Origin: an uncultured bacterium
Lineage (GTDB): Bacteria; Cyanobacteriota; Vampirovibrionia; Gastranaerophilales; Gastranaerophilaceae
Assembly (NCBI GenBank): GCA_947073645.1
Contig: CAMTMK010000006.1
Span: forward strand, 24,728-88,727
DNA: 64,000 bases
Reading direction: 5' to 3'
Below are positions 8,682-17,555 of the stretch, in pieces. The translations under genes were made by a program, and so were the position numbers. The stretch's first letter is position 1; each line of letters opens with the position of its first letter. The notes under the pieces are model-generated. The model was not told the DNA's origin and did not search any database. It was given only the letters and a program-made list of their open reading frames with translations.

Positions 8682-9608
8682 TTATTTGTAAATGAATTTA
8701 CAAGATTGATATGAATTTCTGTTAATAAATTCTCTGTCGATTTTGTTAAGACAGTCAAATTTTTTGTTTAACCATTGAGGTGCAATAAGTGTTTTTGAAA
8801 AACCGTTGCCAGCAAGACGATGAATAGTTGTACTTTTGGGCAGATATTCCAAAAAGTCGCATACTGTTTTTACATATTCATCTTCGCTCATAAAATCAAT
8901 CTCGCCGGCTTTGTATATTTGTGCAAATTTTGTATTTTCAAGTGCGCAAAGCATATGAATTTTTACTCCGTCTACTTCAAGTCTTGCAAGTTCTTGTGCG
9001 GTTTGCATAATATCATCATGAGTTTCCCACATTCCGAAAATTACGTGAACGCATACATTAATTCCTGCTTCTTTGGTTTTTTCATAAGCTCTTAAAAAAC
9101 ACTCGTAATCATGACCTCTATTAATTTTTTGCAGAGTTTTGTTATGAATTGACTGCAATCCGTATTCAATCCAAGTATAATAGTTATCTTTGTAACCTGA
9201 AATGAGTTTTAATTTCTCCTCATCAATGCAGTCAGGACGAGTTCCTATTGAAATTCCTACGATATCAGGATGATTGAGTGCAGAATTGTAGATTTTTTCA
9301 AGTTCGTTTACGGGTTTATAGGTATTTGAAAAAGCTTGAAAATATGACATAAATTTTTCTGCTTTAAAGCGTCCTTTTAGATTTTGAGCTCCGATATTAA
9401 CCTGTTCTTCGATAGAAAGAAGGTTTGAGTGAGCTTGTGAAAAGCTTCCGCCGTCATCACAGAAAATACATCCGCCAGTTGAAATCGTTCCGTCGCGGTT
9501 CGGACACGAAAAACCGGCGTCAAGTGTTATTTTATAAACCTTAACGCCGAATATTTCCTTTAAATGTGCACTAAACTGATTATAGCGTTTATCAGTGTTG
9601 TTAAACAT
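8682..9608 (-). CDS. radical SAM protein, YhcC/TIGR01212 family
   Basis: A 308-residue radical SAM enzyme. The iron-sulfur motif is CPNRDGTISTGGCIFC followed by DDGGSFSQAH, the arrangement of the YhcC family, in which the first Cys is well separated from a final CxxC. Further family segments are GISIGTRPDC, WIEYGLQS, RGHDYECFLRAYEKTKEAG and VHVIFGMWETHDD. The reaction of this family is not settled, so none is asserted. The start codon overlaps the stop of the upstream zinc-ribbon gene (TAATG), so the two are translationally coupled. Confidence 0.88.
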   Translation of the reverse strand: MFNNTDKRYNQFSAHLKEIFGVKVYKITLDAGFSCPNRDGTISTGGCIFCDDGGSFSQAHSNLLSIEEQVNIGAQNLKGRFKAEKFMSYFQAFSNTYKPVNELEKIYNSALNHPDIVGISIGTRPDCIDEEKLKLISGYKDNYYTWIEYGLQSIHNKTLQKINRGHDYECFLRAYEKTKEAGINVCVHVIFGMWETHDDIMQTAQELARLEVDGVKIHMLCALENTKFAQIYKAGEIDFMSEDEYVKTVCDFLEYLPKSTTIHRLAGNGFSKTLIAPQWLNKKFDCLNKIDREFINRNSYQSCKFIYK

Positions 9609-9775
9609 TATGCTTCTTCTTTATCGTCATAGATTGGATAAACGTAGTGTTCACCACAGTTTGGGCATACAACTTCTTGTTGTTTGCCGTCTTCTAATTT
9701 AGCTACTTCAAATAAAGTTTTGCATCCTGATTGAACGCATCTTATAGCCCAGCTTGGTCTGATTAATCTTGCCAT
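9608..9775 (-). CDS. small zinc-ribbon protein
   Basis: A 55-residue protein beginning MARLIRPSWAIRCVQSGC and ending DDKEEA. It has two cysteine pairs, CVQSGC (C-x4-C) and CPNC (C-x2-C), spaced to form a zinc ribbon. A strong Shine-Dalgarno AGGAGG sits seven bases before the ATG. Its stop overlaps the start of the radical SAM gene (TAATG), which suggests coupled expression. A nucleic-acid or protein-binding role is possible but not shown. It is too short for default gene-finding length cut-offs. Confidence 0.72.
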   Translation of the reverse strand: MARLIRPSWAIRCVQSGCKTLFEVAKLEDGKQQEVVCPNCGEHYVYPIYDDKEEA

Positions 9776-9879
9776 AATATTCCTCCTGAGGATATTTTAT
9801 CATTTCGCCGAATTTTATGCAAGTGATTAATTTATTTTTTTATAATTCGCGTTAAACTTGGGGCGGAAAGGTGAATTTT

Positions 9880-10170
9880 ATGAAAAAATTATTTATATTC
9901 TTCTCGGTATTTATTATAGGTTTAATTGCATTTTGTGATGCGCGGGAAAGGTTTCAGCAGCTTGATGAAATTTCAGCAAATACTCCGTCGCAGGTTGAAA
10001 TGAAGCAGATGATTAACAAACCTGATGAGCATATGAGAAAAGATAACATACAAAACCAAAACAGTATGCAGAATTTTCAAGAAAAGATGAAACAGAACAA
10101 TGTTTTACAGCAAAATCAGCTTAATAATGTTGATAAACGCAGGGATACAATTAATAATCAAATACAATAG
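9880..10170 (+). CDS. small secreted Gln/Asn-rich protein
   Basis: A 96-residue protein of unknown function. The N terminus MKKLFIFFSVFIIGLIAFCDA is a Sec signal peptide, probably cut after CDA. The Cys is not in a proper lipobox because Phe stands at -1. The mature part is rich in Gln, Asn, Lys and Met, with a helical, low-complexity look (QNSMQNFQEKMKQNN). I chose ATG 9880, with AAAGGTGA just upstream, over an in-frame GTG at 9871. A TATAAT-type -10 lies near 9841. It is probably an exported or periplasmic small protein. Confidence 0.6.
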   Translation: MKKLFIFFSVFIIGLIAFCDARERFQQLDEISANTPSQVEMKQMINKPDEHMRKDNIQNQNSMQNFQEKMKQNNVLQQNQLNNVDKRRDTINNQIQ

Positions 10171-10175
10171 AATGT

Positions 10176-10946
10176 TTAAATTCCGAAAAGTGTATCTCCG
10201 TAAAAATCTTCTCTCGGTTTGAGATTAGGTTTTTCGGGGATTGTGCGCTCAAATTTTAAAGCTCCGCCTTGACTGTCAATTTCGGTTTGAATCGGACGGA
10301 TTGATTTTGGGAAAAATCTTAGCAGAATATTTTGCGATACTGAAGGTGCAATTATTGTTTTTGAATATAATTTTATTTTTTCATATTCAGCGTCAGCTTG
10401 CGCAATATTTTTTGCAGAAAATTCGTTATTGTTGGTACCCAATTTAGTTGAATAGTTATTGCTCCATATTGCGAGTTCATTTTCGCTGTCCAATAAAACT
10501 ACAGAATTTTCTAATCTGAAAGGATATGATATATCAAATGCTGTTGAAACTTCCAAAACTTCCCACAGGCTGCGTCTTAAAGAGTTTTTATTGGTCATTA
10601 CGGAGCTGTTAACAAGCAGGATGTAATTACATCCGAAGTCTTTTCCTATTATTTTAAATGCTTCATAATCTATAGTGTTGTTTTTATATTTATTTAAAGC
10701 GTTTTTTAACAGAGCATTATTGTTGAATTTTGCTTTTATATCATAAAGGTCAAAAGATTTGAGTTTACCGTTTGTTTTGTTGAATTCATTTATAATATCA
10801 TTCGCAATGATTTCAGACGGCTCGTCAAAGCTGTAATAATTTTCTTTTGTCTGTAACAAATCGGCAGGAATCACCAGGATATCATGAGCGAATGCAGGTG
10901 TAATTATAAAACAAAATATAATAAATAATTTAATCAAAATCTTCAT
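10176..10946 (-). CDS. exported protein of unknown function
   Basis: A 256-residue protein with a clear signal peptide (MKILIKLFIIFCFIITPAFA, cut before HDIL). The segment FKIIGKDFGCNYILLVNSS resembles the strand-helix pattern of CsgG-like or lipoprotein nucleotide-fold families, but this is only a loose impression. Tyr, Asn and Ile are abundant. It is convergent with the small secreted gene at 9880, with five bases between stops. The start has no Shine-Dalgarno sequence: TTATGCTATAAT is followed by six bases (AATTTT) and ATG, a near-perfect leaderless promoter. Location is probably periplasm or outer membrane. Confidence 0.65.
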   Translation of the reverse strand: MKILIKLFIIFCFIITPAFAHDILVIPADLLQTKENYYSFDEPSEIIANDIINEFNKTNGKLKSFDLYDIKAKFNNNALLKNALNKYKNNTIDYEAFKIIGKDFGCNYILLVNSSVMTNKNSLRRSLWEVLEVSTAFDISYPFRLENSVVLLDSENELAIWSNNYSTKLGTNNNEFSAKNIAQADAEYEKIKLYSKTIIAPSVSQNILLRFFPKSIRPIQTEIDSQGGALKFERTIPEKPNLKPREDFYGDTLFGI

Positions 10947-11015
10947 AAAATTATTATAGCATAATTCATATAATTAATGGATGGATTTTTGGATAAAAAG
11001 GGTTAAATTAGACTT

Positions 11016-11399
11016 ATGAACTATGAAGAATTGATAAAATTGGCAGAAGAAGCCTCAAAAAATGCATATGTACCATATTCAAAATTCCCTGTAGGAGCTT
11101 GTGTATTGACAGAAAACGGTAAAACTTACACAGGATGCAACTTTGAAAATGCAAGTTATGGCTTGACGATTTGTGCAGAACGTAATGCTGTAGGTACAGC
11201 AATTGCAAATGGTGAAAGAAAGCTTAGAGCTGTTGCAATATTTTCTCCAAATATGCAAAATTGTACTCCTTGCGGAGCTTGCAGACAGGTTCTTGCAGAG
11301 TTTAAATCTGATGAGGGGCTTGATGTCATAACTTTGTGTTCTGACGGTATTAGAGTTCATACAATAAATGAGCTTCTGCCTGAAGGGTTTGTTCTTTAA
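11016..11399 (+). CDS. cdd: cytidine deaminase
   Basis: Homotetrameric-type cytidine deaminase of 127 residues, which converts cytidine and deoxycytidine to uridine forms for pyrimidine salvage. The substrate-binding FPVGACVLTENGKTYTGCNFENASYG region precedes the catalytic CAERNAV (zinc Cys and general-acid Glu) and PCGACRQVL (two zinc Cys). This three-Cys zinc site is the short B. subtilis type. No Shine-Dalgarno sequence is seen; a TTAAATT element lies about six bases before ATG, so it may be leaderless, though this -10 is weaker than others in the window. Confidence 0.95.
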   Translation: MNYEELIKLAEEASKNAYVPYSKFPVGACVLTENGKTYTGCNFENASYGLTICAERNAVGTAIANGERKLRAVAIFSPNMQNCTPCGACRQVLAEFKSDEGLDVITLCSDGIRVHTINELLPEGFVL

Positions 11400-11448
11400 G
11401 AAAATTAGATGGTAAAATTTCTGCAATATTGGCAGCGTGGCGAAAAAG

Positions 11449-11664
11449 ATGTATTTATTTGAATTAATTACCAAATATATCCAGGGTAAAAAATATAAGC
11501 GTCAAAGTGATTTTGACCCTTTCGCTCAAGATGAGAGCGAAGATGATATTTGCGAACATATTTTTCTGCCTGTTGACAGTACGGGAGAAATACTGGCATG
11601 TTCAAAATGCGGGCTTATGCTTAATAAAAAAGACTTGAAAGATAAAAATATTTTCAAATCTTAA
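11449..11664 (+). CDS. small protein with Cys/His metal-binding motif
   Basis: A 71-residue protein not assignable to a known function. The C-terminal half reads CEHIFLPVDSTGEILACSKC followed by G, so Cys and His of CEH and the CxxC of CSKC could bind zinc as a ribbon. The N-terminal part is basic (YIQGKKYKRQ), then acidic (FAQDESEDD). I chose ATG 11449, preceded by GGCGAAAAAG, the same element seen before pheS. An in-frame GTG at 11437 would add four residues. It may form a short unit downstream of cdd. Confidence 0.55.
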   Translation: MYLFELITKYIQGKKYKRQSDFDPFAQDESEDDICEHIFLPVDSTGEILACSKCGLMLNKKDLKDKNIFKS

Positions 11665-11680
11665 GTTTTTTGGTAAAAGT

Positions 11681-12549
11681 TTATAATTTTAAACTTTCCC
11701 AATAACCTTTTGTACTATCATCAGGATTTTGGTTTTTTAGCGCATATTGATAACAACCGCGGACATTATAAACTCTGTCGGATTTATTATTTGTACACAG
11801 TAGATTCCAGGTTCCTGTTGTGTAAATAAATAAATCATATCCATATCTATTTGGACCTTTATAAGGTCCGTTTGTATCAAATGTAAAAGTTATTCCGTCA
11901 TTGCGTTCATGATAATAAAAAGTTAATCCGGAGATTATGCTGTTATCATTTAAAAAATACATATTATGACTTGGAGTATTAAAAGCAGTTACACCGTATA
12001 ATTGAGTATAATTAAGACCAAGACTGCCGTCAAAACTTTTTATTTGTATTTTGGATAATTGAGTTTGTTGCTTTTGTGTAATTGGGATTGGATTATTAAA
12101 ATTATTAATAAATGTATTTTGTATATTGGTTATTAATGTTGTATTTTCACTTCTCCAGTTAGAGCAATCTTTTTTATATTGCCCTTCACCTTCGCAAATC
12201 TGGTTAAAATCATTAAAATTGCTATATCCAAATTCAATTGCAGTATTATTCAAGGCTTGTTGGATTAAAGATGAAGATCTTTTAAACGCAACTTCAAGTT
12301 GTTTGATTTTGTATTTTTGAACTAAAGGTGCAATCGTTAATGCAGCAACAACTCCAATAATTCCTAAAGTAATTAAGACCTCAGCAAGTGTAAAAGCAAT
12401 AACTGCGCCTCGCGCTAAACAGCACCGCTCACGCCAACATCGAAAACTCAACGTTTCCGTTAGTTGTCGTTCGTCTCTCGCTATATGCTCGTGCTTTTGC
12501 TCGGCTTGTCGGGGGGGGGGCAATTTTGAGCTTTATTAATTTTTATCAT
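11681..12549 (-). CDS. type IV pilin-like protein, out of frame at C10 leader tract (probable phase-off)
   Basis: The mature part opens with FTLAEVLITLGIIGVVAAL and has the segment NGPYKGPNRYGYDLF, as in the other pilin-like proteins. The likely start is ATG 12549 (MIKINKAQNC). A run of ten C on the coding strand (12511-12520) then shifts the frame and leads to a TAG eight codons after the tract. Tract lengths of 8 or 11 would join leader and mature frame; the full span of 869 bases lacks one base of a multiple of three. Between tract and pilin helix lies an unusually GC-rich stretch of about 100 bases absent from sister genes. An internal TTG at 12523 could allow some in-frame initiation. 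A sequencing error in the tract is the alternative. Confidence 0.72.
12511..12520. repeat. homopolymeric G10 tract in pilin leader
   Basis: Ten consecutive G on the plus strand (C on the coding strand) lie after codon 9 of the pilin-like gene. The tract puts the leader out of frame with the FTLAEV segment in this assembly. Such tracts are prone to slipped-strand mispairing. Confidence 0.85.
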
Positions 12550-12594
12550 AATCCAACTTCTTTTTTCTTAATTATTTAGATTTTATTATTTTTG

Positions 12595-13827
12595 TCAATT
12601 GTTTTGGCTCAAAAGCATCTGTGAAAGAATGTTTTTTGCAGTCTGTAATTGGGCATCGTTATTGTTTTTTACATCTTTAATGCTGAATTCAACTTTAATA
12701 TCAGGATTTATCCCTTTTTTGTTAATATCTGTGCCTTTTGGGGTTAAGTATTTTGCGATTGTTAAATTTAAGCCAGTTTCATTCGGCATCGGGATAATCT
12801 TTTGTACCATGCCTTTGCCGTATGTTTTTGTGCCTAATAGTTTTGCTTTATTATAATCTTTTAAAGCTCCTGATAAGATTTCGCTTGCGCTTGCAGAACC
12901 GCCGTCAACAAGAACAATTGTCGGTTTATCAATACTCAGTTCGGTGTCTTGTGCGTTGATATCGTATTTGTATCCGTCTCTGCCGACTATACTTACTATA
13001 TTGCCGTGAGGAATAAACAAGTTTGCGATAAATACGGCATTTGGTAAAAGTCCGCCGGTGTTTCCGCGCAAATCAAGGATTAGACCTTCTGTATCTTTGG
13101 TTTTTTCCAAGGCTTCCAAAAACTCGTTTGGAGTAGTTGAACCGACGAAGCTTGTAATTTGAATATAGCCTATATTTTTGTCTACAACTGCGCTTTTAAC
13201 TGTCTTAATTTTAATCTCTTTGCGCATAACGCGTTTTGTTAATTTATCTTTGTTTCGTAAAATTGTAATATTTACAAAACTGTTTTCAGGGCCTCTGACG
13301 AGGTCTGCAACTTCTGACAGTGCAAGTCCGTTAACTTCTTTGCCGTCAATGGACAAAATAATATCTTCGGGTAAAAGGTTTGCAAACTGCGCAGGTGTAC
13401 CTTCCATAACGTTTACGATATGAATTTTTCCCGCATTGGATGAAATATTTACACCGATGCCTGTAATTTTTGAATTCAGTGAGTTGTTCTGGTCTAAATA
13501 TTCAGCCTTGTTCATATACCTTGAATATGGGTCATTAAGGCTTGCAAGCATTGTATCAATTGCAACTTTTGCATCCTCATCGGTTTTGATTTTACCGTGA
13601 TAATGGTCTTTCCACCTGCCCCAGGCTTGAGTATTTAATTCGGCATCATAATAGTTATCGCGTATGATTTTCCATGTATTGTCAAATAATCTTTGTGAAG
13701 AAATGTGGTCATGGTCAATCATGTCAGGCACTTCGGAAATCTCAGTATTTGGGCTCATAAATACTTTGTTAAGTGTTAAAAGCAGAGCAATTGCAAATAT
13801 GAAAAATATAACCTGACTTCTCTTCAT
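12595..13827 (-). CDS. carboxy-terminal processing serine protease (S41, CtpA-like)
   Basis: A 410-residue S41A protease. An N-terminal signal anchor (MKRSQVIFFIFAIALLL) is followed by a helical region, a PDZ domain (about residues 105-190, ITGIGVNISS to VADLVRG) and the peptidase domain. The catalytic Ser is in GGSASASEILSGAL and the Lys in GTKTYGKGMVQ. It acts in the periplasm on C termini of exported proteins. I chose ATG 13827, because TTAAAT ends exactly six bases upstream and no Shine-Dalgarno is present. ATG 13842 is an alternative. The gene follows the HExxH protein gene, with 56 bases between them. Confidence 0.9.
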   Translation of the reverse strand: MKRSQVIFFIFAIALLLTLNKVFMSPNTEISEVPDMIDHDHISSQRLFDNTWKIIRDNYYDAELNTQAWGRWKDHYHGKIKTDEDAKVAIDTMLASLNDPYSRYMNKAEYLDQNNSLNSKITGIGVNISSNAGKIHIVNVMEGTPAQFANLLPEDIILSIDGKEVNGLALSEVADLVRGPENSFVNITILRNKDKLTKRVMRKEIKIKTVKSAVVDKNIGYIQITSFVGSTTPNEFLEALEKTKDTEGLILDLRGNTGGLLPNAVFIANLFIPHGNIVSIVGRDGYKYDINAQDTELSIDKPTIVLVDGGSASASEILSGALKDYNKAKLLGTKTYGKGMVQKIIPMPNETGLNLTIAKYLTPKGTDINKKGINPDIKVEFSIKDVKNNNDAQLQTAKNILSQMLLSQNN

Positions 13828-13883
13828 ATGAATATTTAACATCAAGGATTTTTTATAATCAATATACTTTGTAAGTAGTTAAT

Positions 13884-14570
13884 CTAGATATCTTCAAAAC
13901 CCGGTGAGGTTGATGGTAAATTTTTGTATCCTTCGTTAGAAATTACAGTCTTTTTGATATATTTGTTTGAGTAATTTCCGCGTTCAAAAAGTTTTTTGAG
14001 CATGTTTTCTCTAACAACAAGCGGATGAAGTTCGTCATTACTTTCCGGATAAAGTTTTACAATCTCGTACCAGACAGAAGCTTCCATCGTCCAAGCGTAA
14101 GTTTCTTCAGCTATTGAATTGTATTCGTCTTGATGCAGAGCTTCATGGGATAATAATGCGGCAAGTGCTCCCGGAGGTGCATCTTTGTGGCGCGGGTTAA
14201 TAAATACGAATAATTGCTTATTCTTTTTCCAGCCCAATGCATCAAACTGTGCATAATCAGGATTTATTGTACCCAAATCTCTAAACTCTATTTTAACAGG
14301 GCGTCCTGATATGTTATTACCTAATAGTGCGTTTCTTGAAAACTCTCCGTTTGTACCTTTCAGCATATCCAGTGCAACGTAAATAACTTCGTCTTTGCCT
14401 GTTGCTTTATAAAGCGGTGTAATTTGTTTTACATATTCTGCCGTATATTTTGCGGGGTAGGTTTTCGGCATTTCAATAAGTTGTTCATCTTTTGCCGATA
14501 CAGGTAATGCAGTTACAAGCAAAAGCATTACAGCTAATTTTTTAATATTCTTAATATCCACTAATCTCAT
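13884..14570 (-). CDS. exported HExxH-containing protein, putative metallopeptidase
   Basis: A 228-residue protein with a signal peptide (LAVMLLLVTALPVSA). The motif LLSHEALHQDEYNSIAEE contains HEALH, the HExxH zinc-protease signature, with Glu residues 10-12 positions later that could act as third ligand. No standard M-family is recognised, so protease function is inference. The start is uncertain: AAGGAG directly abuts ATG 14570, while GTG at 14561 is nine bases from it and keeps the full signal peptide. It lies upstream of the CtpA-like protease gene on the same strand, which is compatible with a shared envelope proteolysis role. Confidence 0.65.
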   Translation of the reverse strand: MRLVDIKNIKKLAVMLLLVTALPVSAKDEQLIEMPKTYPAKYTAEYVKQITPLYKATGKDEVIYVALDMLKGTNGEFSRNALLGNNISGRPVKIEFRDLGTINPDYAQFDALGWKKNKQLFVFINPRHKDAPPGALAALLSHEALHQDEYNSIAEETYAWTMEASVWYEIVKLYPESNDELHPLVVRENMLKKLFERGNYSNKYIKKTVISNEGYKNLPSTSPGFEDI

Positions 14571-14600
14571 CTCCTTATTACAAATGTAATAATATTATAA

Positions 14601-16169
14601 TTATATATTTTTTCTTGTCAAAACTGCAAGTTCTTTATACATAATTCGATATTCTTCACTGCCAGAAATGCTTTCTGCTTCTTTTACATATTCAAGTGCG
14701 GTTTTGTAATCTTCTTTGGCTTTGTAAATTCTGCTCATTTCAGCGTAATAAGAAGCATTATTTATATCATACATAATTGCGCGTTTCATACATTCTATAG
14801 CTTCTTCAAAATCTTTTTCCTCAAATCTTACCATTGCAAGATAATAATAACCGTCAGCAAAATTCATATCCAGAGAAATGGATTTTTGTGCGAAATCTTT
14901 TGCTTTGTCTAAATTATTTAAGCCAAAGGAAGCCTTTGCTCCGAGCGCGTATGCCGAGATATAATTTTCGTTTTCAGAAATAACGTTATTGATTATCTCA
15001 AGAGCTTTTTCATAATTTTTTTGAGCAATATAGTTATTACTTAGCTGGCATTTGTAATTTAAGCTTTGCGGATTTCTTTCTAGAACGGTGTTTAATATAT
15101 TTTCAGCTTTTTCAAACATTGAAAGTTCGGTATAAACTTTTGCAAGTGATACGAGTGTAAAGTTATCGTTGCTTCCGTTTTTGAGGTTTTGTTCAAGTTC
15201 AGTTTTTGCACCGAGAAAATCTTTATTTTCAAATTTCAAAAGCGCATTTAAAACATGTGCAGGCGCGTATTCTTGGTCTTGTTCTAGAATATAGTCAATT
15301 TCTCTTTGTGCTTTGTCAAAAGTTTTTTGTTCAAAATAAAGATATGCAAGCGAATATCTGTAACCATTGTTGTCAGGTTCCATGCATATCGCCTTTTGAT
15401 AAGCTTTTACAGCTTCATCAATCCAGCCGTTATAGAAATATGCATTGCCAAGATTGTAGTTATATTTAGCATTTTGTTTATCCATATTTGATGCTTTAGA
15501 GAAGAATTTTATTGCTTCTATAAAGTTCAAATCTTCAAGTGCAAATAAACCAAGATAATTTAAAATTTCGGGATTTTCCGTTGTTTTTGAAAAACTGTTG
15601 AAAATATCACGTGACTTAGCAAATTCACTTCTGTCAAAGTAAATTTTGCCTAAAAGAACCAGCACATCTTCGTTGTCAGGGTTTATTGAATTTGCTTGTT
15701 CCAGTTTTATTTTAGCTTCATCAAATTTTTTATTATTATAATAAGCTTTTGCAATTTCACAGAGAATTTTATCGTCATCAGAATTTTCAAATTCTCTAAC
15801 TTTATTTAAATCTCTGCGTTTTGATGAAATTTCAATAAGTTTTAAGATGCTTTTTTGATTTTTTTGAATGTTAAAAATTTTTTCTGCTATTGAAAAAGCT
15901 TTAGAAAGTTCATTTGAATAAACATATATTTTTTCTAATATTTCAAGAGTTTCGACGTGATTTTCGTTTTGAACAAGAACTTTTTCAAGATACTGTTGTG
16001 AACGTGCAAAATTATTCAACAGGAAATATAATTCGCCGAGCTGGAATAGTATCTCAATATTGTCACTTTCAAGTTCCAATGCTTTATAAAGCATTTCAAT
16101 AGCTTGTTTGTAGCATTGTTGTGATTTTAATTCAAAAGCTTGTTTAATGTATTCAATAGTTTCTTGCAT
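14601..16169 (-). CDS. tetratricopeptide repeat protein
   Basis: A 522-residue protein built almost wholly of TPR units of 34 residues. Typical repeats are ALELESDNIEILFQLGELYF, NSINPDNEDVLVLLGKIYFD and AICMEPDNNGYRYSLAYLYF, covering roughly residues 5-500. No signal peptide or membrane segment is visible, so it is probably a cytoplasmic scaffold. It starts two bases after the stop of the DivIC-like gene, with CGGAAA upstream, so the two are co-transcribed. That suggests a link to cell division or the envelope, but no partner can be named. Confidence 0.85.
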   Translation of the reverse strand: MQETIEYIKQAFELKSQQCYKQAIEMLYKALELESDNIEILFQLGELYFLLNNFARSQQYLEKVLVQNENHVETLEILEKIYVYSNELSKAFSIAEKIFNIQKNQKSILKLIEISSKRRDLNKVREFENSDDDKILCEIAKAYYNNKKFDEAKIKLEQANSINPDNEDVLVLLGKIYFDRSEFAKSRDIFNSFSKTTENPEILNYLGLFALEDLNFIEAIKFFSKASNMDKQNAKYNYNLGNAYFYNGWIDEAVKAYQKAICMEPDNNGYRYSLAYLYFEQKTFDKAQREIDYILEQDQEYAPAHVLNALLKFENKDFLGAKTELEQNLKNGSNDNFTLVSLAKVYTELSMFEKAENILNTVLERNPQSLNYKCQLSNNYIAQKNYEKALEIINNVISENENYISAYALGAKASFGLNNLDKAKDFAQKSISLDMNFADGYYYLAMVRFEEKDFEEAIECMKRAIMYDINNASYYAEMSRIYKAKEDYKTALEYVKEAESISGSEEYRIMYKELAVLTRKNI

Positions 16170-16171
16170 TT

Positions 16172-16540
16172 TTATTTCCGTTTACGTTTCTTATGTTTAA
16201 ATTTTTTCTTTGCCGGCACTTGAGGCTGGTTGTTATTGATTAAAATTAAAACCTCATCTTCTCCTGCCATTTTCAGGTTATTTCTTGCAATACCTTCTAA
16301 GCTTTGCGTTGAAGAAAACTGCTTTATATCTTCTTTTAAATCGTGATTTTGTGCTTCCGCATGGTCTCTGATTTTTGTTAAAACAGAAATTTTCCCGCGG
16401 TAAGATATTGTTTTAGAGATATTTAAAATTGCTCCAAAACCTATCTGAATAAGGCAGAATAAAAGAACTATCGTTAAAAACGAATAGTAAAAACCAGTTT
16501 TGGATTTTGATACGTGAATTTCTTCCTTATTCTCAGCCAT
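16172..16540 (-). CDS. septum formation initiator, FtsB/DivIC-like
   Basis: A 122-residue single-pass membrane protein. After a short basic cytoplasmic tail, a transmembrane helix (YYSFLTIVLLFCLIQIGFGA, residues 18-37) is followed by a coiled coil and the conserved tail LEGIARNNLKMAGEDEVLI, the FtsB/DivIC signature. It ends in a Lys/Arg-rich stretch. FtsB/DivIC forms the FtsQLB divisome subcomplex and links to septal wall synthesis. A GAGG element precedes ATG. The TPR gene follows two bases after its stop. An FtsL-like gene lies separately at 20027. Confidence 0.82.
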   Translation of the reverse strand: MAENKEEIHVSKSKTGFYYSFLTIVLLFCLIQIGFGAILNISKTISYRGKISVLTKIRDHAEAQNHDLKEDIKQFSSTQSLEGIARNNLKMAGEDEVLILINNNQPQVPAKKKFKHKKRKRK

Positions 16541-16590
16541 AAAACCTCACAATAAAATTATAAACAAAATAAAATTTCTAGACAACAAGT

Positions 16591-17445
16591 TTACAATTTA
16601 AAGTTTGTAGAGAAACTGAATTCCGTTTTGGTGAAATCAGTATCCATATAAACCGTTTGTTTTGCACCGACTTCAAGTTCCACTCTGTCACGATCTTTTT
16701 TGCCGAATGGATTCAGGGTAAACACGAATTTTGTTGAATTTCTGTTTCTTGTGATATCAGCGCTCAAGACATTTTTAAGCGACATATAATCATTTAATTT
16801 AAACTCGGGTGCTATTGAAATTGTATTGTAATCAAGTGCATAAGTTGTATTTAGAGACTTTTTGAAAGATGAGCTTAAGGCAAACCTGTTTTTTTCGTAT
16901 TTGGTGAAAAGCCCTGTTTCTGTTTCAAGCATTGCAATATTGTCTACTTCTGTGCCGTATGTTGCACCGAATGTAAAGTTTCCGGCTTTTCCTGATGATT
17001 TTATTGTGCTGGGTGCAATTCTGTATTCAGCATCTTGATACTGTTGCAACTGTTTTTGGGGAGTGCGTGCAAGATTTAAGCCTTTTTCTCCGGAAATTTT
17101 TTGGGGAGTTTTAATATTTAATACATAGTTGTTGTCGATATCTTTAAGATGTATTACCGCATCATCCTCTATGAATTCTGCATAACCTTTTAATGTTGTT
17201 GCGCCTAAAGTTACATTTTCTTCCTCAAGCATTATTACGTCGTTTTCTTGATTTGAATTTGGTTCTTTATATTCCACAAGGTTCTCGTTAAACTCTTTTG
17301 TATCATCATCAGGAATTGCATAAATAAATATGTTAGGGAGCAGATTTTCTCCGTCAGAGGCTGTCGGCACCATTTTTTTGTTTGCCGAATATGATGCAGG
17401 CGACAGCAGGATTATTGTCAGTAATAACAGGAATGCTCTCTTCAT
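16591..17445 (-). CDS. exported beta-rich protein, possible outer-membrane protein
   Basis: A 284-residue protein with a signal peptide (MKRAFLLLLTIILLSPASYS). The second half shows alternating strands such as FTFGATYGTEV, FALSSSFKKSL, TISIAPEFKL and VELEVGAKQTVYMD, and it ends on the aromatic strand FSFSTNFKL. Alternating strands with a terminal aromatic-hydrophobic residue suggest a small outer-membrane barrel. No family is recognised. The promoter looks leaderless: TAAAAT, six bases, ATG. It is divergent from gltX. Confidence 0.6.
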   Translation of the reverse strand: MKRAFLLLLTIILLSPASYSANKKMVPTASDGENLLPNIFIYAIPDDDTKEFNENLVEYKEPNSNQENDVIMLEEENVTLGATTLKGYAEFIEDDAVIHLKDIDNNYVLNIKTPQKISGEKGLNLARTPQKQLQQYQDAEYRIAPSTIKSSGKAGNFTFGATYGTEVDNIAMLETETGLFTKYEKNRFALSSSFKKSLNTTYALDYNTISIAPEFKLNDYMSLKNVLSADITRNRNSTKFVFTLNPFGKKDRDRVELEVGAKQTVYMDTDFTKTEFSFSTNFKL

Positions 17446-17555
17446 ATTTATATTTTAAATCATTATAGATGTTAGTCAAATCGTATAAAGGGTTGAAAAA
17501 TTATTGTGCGCGTGCTAACCTTTTCTTGCTGATTAAAAAAGAAACGAGGGATAAA

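Noticed and set aside
12523..12549. In-frame TTG at 12523 as the real start of the 11681 pilin gene
   Set aside because: It would avoid the frameshift, but it has no ribosome site, and the sister genes have an ATG leader before the tract; kept as a minor alternative only.
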